A stretch of 36,868 nt of DNA. It comes from Hyphomicrobiales bacterium. Lineage in GTDB: Bacteria; Pseudomonadota; Alphaproteobacteria; Rhizobiales; Devosiaceae. Shown one piece after another: positions 33,450 to 36,868 of this stretch; position 1 is the first letter of the stretch, and every line of letters begins with the position of its first letter. The notes under the pieces were generated by a model that made no database searches, was not told the origin of the DNA, and worked only from the letters and a program-made list of their open reading frames with translations. The stretch covers positions 1 through 36,868 of the forward strand of contig WFXU01000001.1 in NCBI GenBank assembly GCA_015490455.1. The letters run 5' to 3'. The translations under genes and the position numbers were made by a program.

Positions 33450-33451
33450 TT

Positions 33452-34411
33452 CTAATATTGCAATAAAATAATATATAGACTAAAGAGAAAAATTATTATC
33501 AGCACCAACATATTCATAATTTTGAATAAATTTATCGCTTCATAAATATCATTAATTTTAAGATTACGCCTTCCATTTCCCATTTCCGCTAAATTCAGCT
33601 CTTTTCCATTATAAAATCGCTTTCCCCCCAAACTGAAATTAAGCGCCCCTGCAAGCGCCGCTTCTGGCCAACCAGCATTTGGCGAAACATGTTTTTTAGC
33701 ATCTCTAAAAGCGGTTTTTAGGGCATTTTTTGCTCTAGCCTTTTTATAAAAAAATGCGGCCATAATGAATAAAAGGGCGCTAATTCTGGCCGGAATAAAA
33801 TTTACAATATCATCTAATTTGGCGCTGGCAAAACCAAAATCCTTATATTTTTTGCTTCTATGGCCAATCATTGAATCGGCCGTATTTATCGCCTTATAGA
33901 CAATAATTCCGGGCAAGCCAAAAAGCAGTAAATAAAATAATGGCGCAATATAACCATCAGAGGCATTTTCGGCCAATGTTTCAATGGCGGCACGCTTTAT
34001 TTCATATTTGTCTAAATTTTTTACATCACGCCCAACAATATGCGAAACAGCCTCCCTTGCCTCACTAAGCGATTTTTTTAGCCCATCGCTAACCCTATAT
34101 ACTGCCTCTATTAATTGTTTTTGCGCTAAAAATATGGAAGCAATAAGAGCCTCAAGCAAAAATCCAAAATTCAACGGGCTTAAAATAATTATTAGCAAAA
34201 GAGAAATTAATAGGCTAAAGAAAATAAGCAAAAATATGAGCAAAAAACCCTTTAATTTTCTCCCCTTTCCCCTATTATAAAGCCTATCAAACCAATTAAT
34301 AAATGCTCCCATCCATTCAACTGGATGTTTTATATTTTTTTGCAATAATGGTGGATAGGATAAATATCTTTCTATAATTATAGCCAAAAGGGCAATAATA
34401 ATATTCATCAT
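33452..34411 (-). CDS. cbiB: Adenosylcobinamide-phosphate synthase CbiB/CobD
   Basis: A polytopic inner-membrane enzyme that attaches aminopropanol (phosphate) to adenosylcobyric acid. Family marks are HPVEWMGAFINWFDR (about 28-42), LAENASDGYIAPLFYLLLFG (split), YKAINTADSMIGHRSKKYKDFG (split), and HVSPNAGWPEAALAGALN. Hydrophobic helices cluster at 1-20, 55-95, 160-180 and the C-terminus. The name is cobD in the aerobic-pathway nomenclature. The start overlaps the cobQ stop by ATGA; a second ATG lies 3 nt further in. Confidence 0.94.
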   Translation of the reverse strand: MMNIIIALLAIIIERYLSYPPLLQKNIKHPVEWMGAFINWFDRLYNRGKGRKLKGFLLIFLLIFFSLLISLLLIIILSPLNFGFLLEALIASIFLAQKQLIEAVYRVSDGLKKSLSEAREAVSHIVGRDVKNLDKYEIKRAAIETLAENASDGYIAPLFYLLLFGLPGIIVYKAINTADSMIGHRSKKYKDFGFASAKLDDIVNFIPARISALLFIMAAFFYKKARAKNALKTAFRDAKKHVSPNAGWPEAALAGALNFSLGGKRFYNGKELNLAEMGNGRRNLKINDIYEAINLFKIMNMLVLIIIFLFSLYIILLQY

Positions 34412-35871
34412 CTAGCTTTTTCCATCATTGCATCTATATCTAAATGCGTTTCTAAGTGATCGGCCAATTCGTCTAATATTTGTTCAATTTCAGCTTCATA
34501 ATTAAGCCTATTATTTTGCTTGGCGCCTAAAAATTGCAAAAACCAGCGCCTAAATTCATCTTGAGCAAATAATCCATGTAAATAGGTGCCCATAATAAGG
34601 GAATTTTTACTTATTGCACCCTCCTTTTTAATGCCAATTTTAGCAAAGGGGCGCTTACAATCCTCTCCCCAACTTTCCCCCATATGCATATGATAGCCGC
34701 TAATTTTCTTTTTGCTTGCCAGATGAATGGCCTCTTCATAATAAAGGCTCTTTTTTTCCGTCAAACTGGTTTTTATCTCTAATAGACCTAATCCCTTTAT
34801 GTGCCTAGCCTTTCCTTCAATTCCCAAATTATCTTCTATTTCCTGACCTAAAATCTGATAGCCCCCACAAATTCCAAGCACAGGCTTATTTGCCCGCACA
34901 TGCGCCTTAATATCAATATCCCAACCCTGTTGATAAATATATTCCATATCAGCAATAGTTGCCTTAGTGCCAGGAATAATAATTAAATCGGCATTTTGTG
35001 GAATTGGCTTACCCGGCTCAATAATTTTAACAAAAACCCCTTTTTCAGCCATTAGCGGATCAAGATCATCAAAATTGGAAATTCTGCTTAAGCGTGGCAC
35101 CGCAATAAATATTTGTCCATTATTTTTTGCCTTTTGTTTTTGCTCAAGAGCTAAACTATCTTCTGAGGGTAATTTATTTGCTTTTTCAAAATGGGGCACC
35201 AGGCCAAAAACTTCCCTTTTGCTTGTCTGTTTTATAATATTTATCCCTTTGGCAAATAAAGCTTTATCACCTAAAAATTTATTTATAATAGAGCCAATAA
35301 TTAAATTATTATCATTTTTTTCAATTATAGAAAAAGTGCCCAAAATAGAGGCTATCACCCCTCCACGCGAAATATCACCAATAAGCACAACCGGAATATT
35401 AACAGCTCTTGCAAAGCCAAAATTGGCCAAATCATTTGCGCGTAAATTTATTTCGGAAGCAGAGCCTGCTCCTTCAATTAAAATATAATCATATTCAGAT
35501 TTTAATTCGGCAAAACTGGCTAAAATATCTGGTAAATATTTTTTTCTAACCGCAAAATATTCCCTCGCACTTAATGAAACAATGCGTTTGCCGCGCAAAA
35601 TAAGTTGCGCCCTATTTGCATGCTCTGGCTTTAATAAAATTGGGTTCATAGCATTTATTGGTTCAACTCTTGCGGCTCTTGCTTGCAGCGCTTGAGCGCG
35701 ACCAATTTCCCCTCCATCACAACAAACAGCACTATTATTTGACATATTTTGCGGCTTAAAGGGAGCTATTTTTAAGCCTCTATTATTTAGCGCGCGGCAA
35801 ATGCCCGCCACAATTAGCGATTTTCCTACATCCGAACCTGTCCCCATAAACATAATAGATTTGGCGGACAT
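34408..35871 (-). CDS. cobQ: Cobyric acid synthase CobQ
   Basis: CobQ (CbiP) amidates the b, d, e and g side chains of adenosylcobyrinic acid a,c-diamide with glutamine and ATP. The N-terminal dethiobiotin-synthetase-like domain has the P-loop GTGSDVGKS (10-18) and KPQNMSNNS, VEPINAMNPILLKPE. The C-terminal class I glutamine amidotransferase domain has the nucleophile in LGICGGYQILG and a His in YLHGLF. Length 487 is normal. Its ATG abuts the cobB stop and its stop overlaps cbiB, so the three are one operon. Confidence 0.96.
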   Translation of the reverse strand: MSAKSIMFMGTGSDVGKSLIVAGICRALNNRGLKIAPFKPQNMSNNSAVCCDGGEIGRAQALQARAARVEPINAMNPILLKPEHANRAQLILRGKRIVSLSAREYFAVRKKYLPDILASFAELKSEYDYILIEGAGSASEINLRANDLANFGFARAVNIPVVLIGDISRGGVIASILGTFSIIEKNDNNLIIGSIINKFLGDKALFAKGINIIKQTSKREVFGLVPHFEKANKLPSEDSLALEQKQKAKNNGQIFIAVPRLSRISNFDDLDPLMAEKGVFVKIIEPGKPIPQNADLIIIPGTKATIADMEYIYQQGWDIDIKAHVRANKPVLGICGGYQILGQEIEDNLGIEGKARHIKGLGLLEIKTSLTEKKSLYYEEAIHLASKKKISGYHMHMGESWGEDCKRPFAKIGIKKEGAISKNSLIMGTYLHGLFAQDEFRRWFLQFLGAKQNNRLNYEAEIEQILDELADHLETHLDIDAMMEKAR

Positions 35872-36868
35872 TTATTTTTCCTTATTTTCGCTGATTATAT
35901 GAGCATATGAACCCATAATATTTTTATCCTGCGCCCCCATATCGGCTAATTTATTGCCTTTAGCATCACTTGCCTTAAAAAGTATAGGCAAATTAGAAGG
36001 AGAAGAAGTTGAATAGTGAAATTCATGCCCTTTAAGATTTTTTGCAAAAGGTAGCATGCTATTATGGCTCAAATTACGATATCCCAAAATTCGCTTTGGC
36101 TTGTTTATACTTGAACTAAATGGTAATAAAGCACTCATTTTATGTTTTTTGCCCCTTTCATCAATTAGGAACTGACCCAACACCATAAATCCACCACATT
36201 CACCATAGATAAGCGCTCCCCTATCCCGCGCTAATCTGAGCCCATTAAAAAAATTATCAGCCTTAGACAATTGTTCGCCATAAAGTTCAGGATAACCGCC
36301 GGGCAAAAATATTGCATCAGCAGTTTTTTCTGGGGCCTCATTATTAAGGGGCGAAAAAAAACTAATATTTGCGCCCTGTTTTTTCCAATCCAGTAAAATA
36401 TGCTGATAGATGAAGGAAAAACAAATGTCTTTTGCAATGGCAATATTTTGACCTAAAGGAGTGAGATTTGCCTGATATTCTACTTTCTTTATCCCTTTGG
36501 CCAAAGAATAAATTTTTTCTAAATCAACAGAATTTTTGATTATTTCGGCCATTATCTCAATATGCATTTCGGCATTTTCAATTTCATCGGCCAAAGTTAA
36601 GCCAAGATGGCGAGAAGGAATATTCAATTCATTATTTTTGTAAATCACCCCCAAAATCTCAATATCAATATTATTCAAACTTTCACGCAATATTTCTTCA
36701 TGGCGTAAACTTGCTACCTTATTTAATATTATGCCAGCCAGATTTATATTTTTATTATAATTTTTATAACCATAAACCAATGCGCTGATTGATTGAGCAA
36801 GATAGGAGCAATCAATCACCATAATGATTGGAATATTTAATATTTGCGCTATATTGGCGGTCGAGCCC
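35872..36868 (-). CDS. cobB: Cobyrinic acid a,c-diamide synthase CobB/CbiA, 5' end beyond the window
   Basis: The frame stays open to the right edge; upstream of the internal Met at 36822 it reads GSTANIAQILNIPIIMVIDC, as expected in the family after the P-loop region. The N-terminal P-loop is thus outside the window. The glutaminase domain has the nucleophile in IYGECGGFMVLGQF and an HEFHYS motif; an IFLPGGYPELYGEQL stretch is also typical. The enzyme amidates the a and c side chains of the corrin ring (hydrogenobyrinate in the aerobic pathway). Its stop touches the cobQ start. Confidence 0.93.
   Translation of the reverse strand, partial: GSTANIAQILNIPIIMVIDCSYLAQSISALVYGYKNYNKNINLAGIILNKVASLRHEEILRESLNNIDIEILGVIYKNNELNIPSRHLGLTLADEIENAEMHIEIMAEIIKNSVDLEKIYSLAKGIKKVEYQANLTPLGQNIAIAKDICFSFIYQHILLDWKKQGANISFFSPLNNEAPEKTADAIFLPGGYPELYGEQLSKADNFFNGLRLARDRGALIYGECGGFMVLGQFLIDERGKKHKMSALLPFSSSINKPKRILGYRNLSHNSMLPFAKNLKGHEFHYSTSSPSNLPILFKASDAKGNKLADMGAQDKNIMGSYAHIISENKEK

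Larger units (their letters stand above)
32757..33451. other. 695-bp gene-free region between dnaJ and cbiB
   Basis: No plausible gene on either strand. From left to right it holds copy B of the dispersed repeat (32767-32905), a CCCCTTA triplet repeat (32907-32927), a 15-bp perfect palindrome (32981-32995), a small ACTTTG-N5-CAAAGT hairpin (33199-33215), a G-rich tract (33258-33336) and copy 2 of the short repeat (33398-33449). It is the most repeat-dense stretch in the window. No cobalamin riboswitch is expected here, since the cobalamin genes read away from the right edge. Confidence 0.65.

Noticed and set aside
32757-33451. Small genes or a riboswitch in the dnaJ-cbiB spacer
   Set aside because: No frame with start, ribosome site and plausible composition was found, and the cobalamin operon is read from the other side.
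34967-35488. 173-residue open frame on the plus strand
   Set aside because: It is the reverse shadow of cobQ, whose motifs are intact.
36823-36868. Treating the Met at 36822 as the cobB start
   Set aside because: The frame is open upstream to the window edge and encodes family-typical sequence, so the gene continues beyond the window.

Overview
The window is about 37 kb of an AT-rich chromosome, almost certainly alphaproteobacterial and closest in gene content to Rhizobiales/Hyphomicrobiales. The evidence is the mutM / ubiE-ubiB-dut block, a dapF-mtaB-ftsY-yciB run, proteins of the TIGR02301 and DUF2259 types, a CheA/CheY/STAS chemotaxis cluster of alphaproteobacterial layout, and a DRL-type (DXR-II) isoprenoid enzyme best known from Brucella and Bartonella. 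I cannot name the genus. The low GC and numerous small intergenic repeats are unlike large-genome free-living Rhizobiales.

Layout. 1-2300 is an accessory edge: the 3' end of a transposase, an OLD-like AAA ATPase on the minus strand, then 630 bp without genes that holds insertion-sequence-end-like and palindromic repeats. 2304-9301 is housekeeping: mutL, tadA, a patatin-like hydrolase, purD, the DRL-type reductoisomerase and an enoyl-CoA hydratase/HIBYL-CoA hydrolase family protein. 9416-12885 is a compact chemotaxis operon (STAS, cheY, cheA, cheW) without receptor, cheR or cheB, followed by an unrecognised helical protein. 14305-18043 carries three small conserved proteins, a HerA-like (DUF853) ATPase and a degenerate LOG-like protein. 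18115-23058 holds rpsT and mutM on the minus strand, then ubiE, ubiB, dut and a DUF2259 secreted protein. 23450-27458 is a minus-strand run dapF-mtaB-ftsY-yciB with 1-nt gaps between the first three genes. 27607-32756 is the heat-shock set hrcA-grpE-dnaK-dnaJ on the plus strand. 33452 to the end is a cobalamin operon read leftwards (cobB, cut by the window end, then cobQ and cbiB).

Most genes are textbook. The parts that reward a second look are non-coding: a roughly 140-bp dispersed repeat present twice in opposite orientation (23136-23280 and 32767-32905), a second short repeat just downstream of two unrelated genes (14409-14460 and 33398-33449), heptamer-like tandem repeats, a perfect 15-bp palindrome, a G-rich tract, and a triplicated 11-bp repeat that supplies Shine-Dalgarno sequences to a TTG-started dnaJ. 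I found no tRNA, rRNA or CRISPR array, and no convincing multi-gene novel system. The best candidate for one is the ATPase at the IS-bounded left edge, whose possible partner genes would lie beyond the window.
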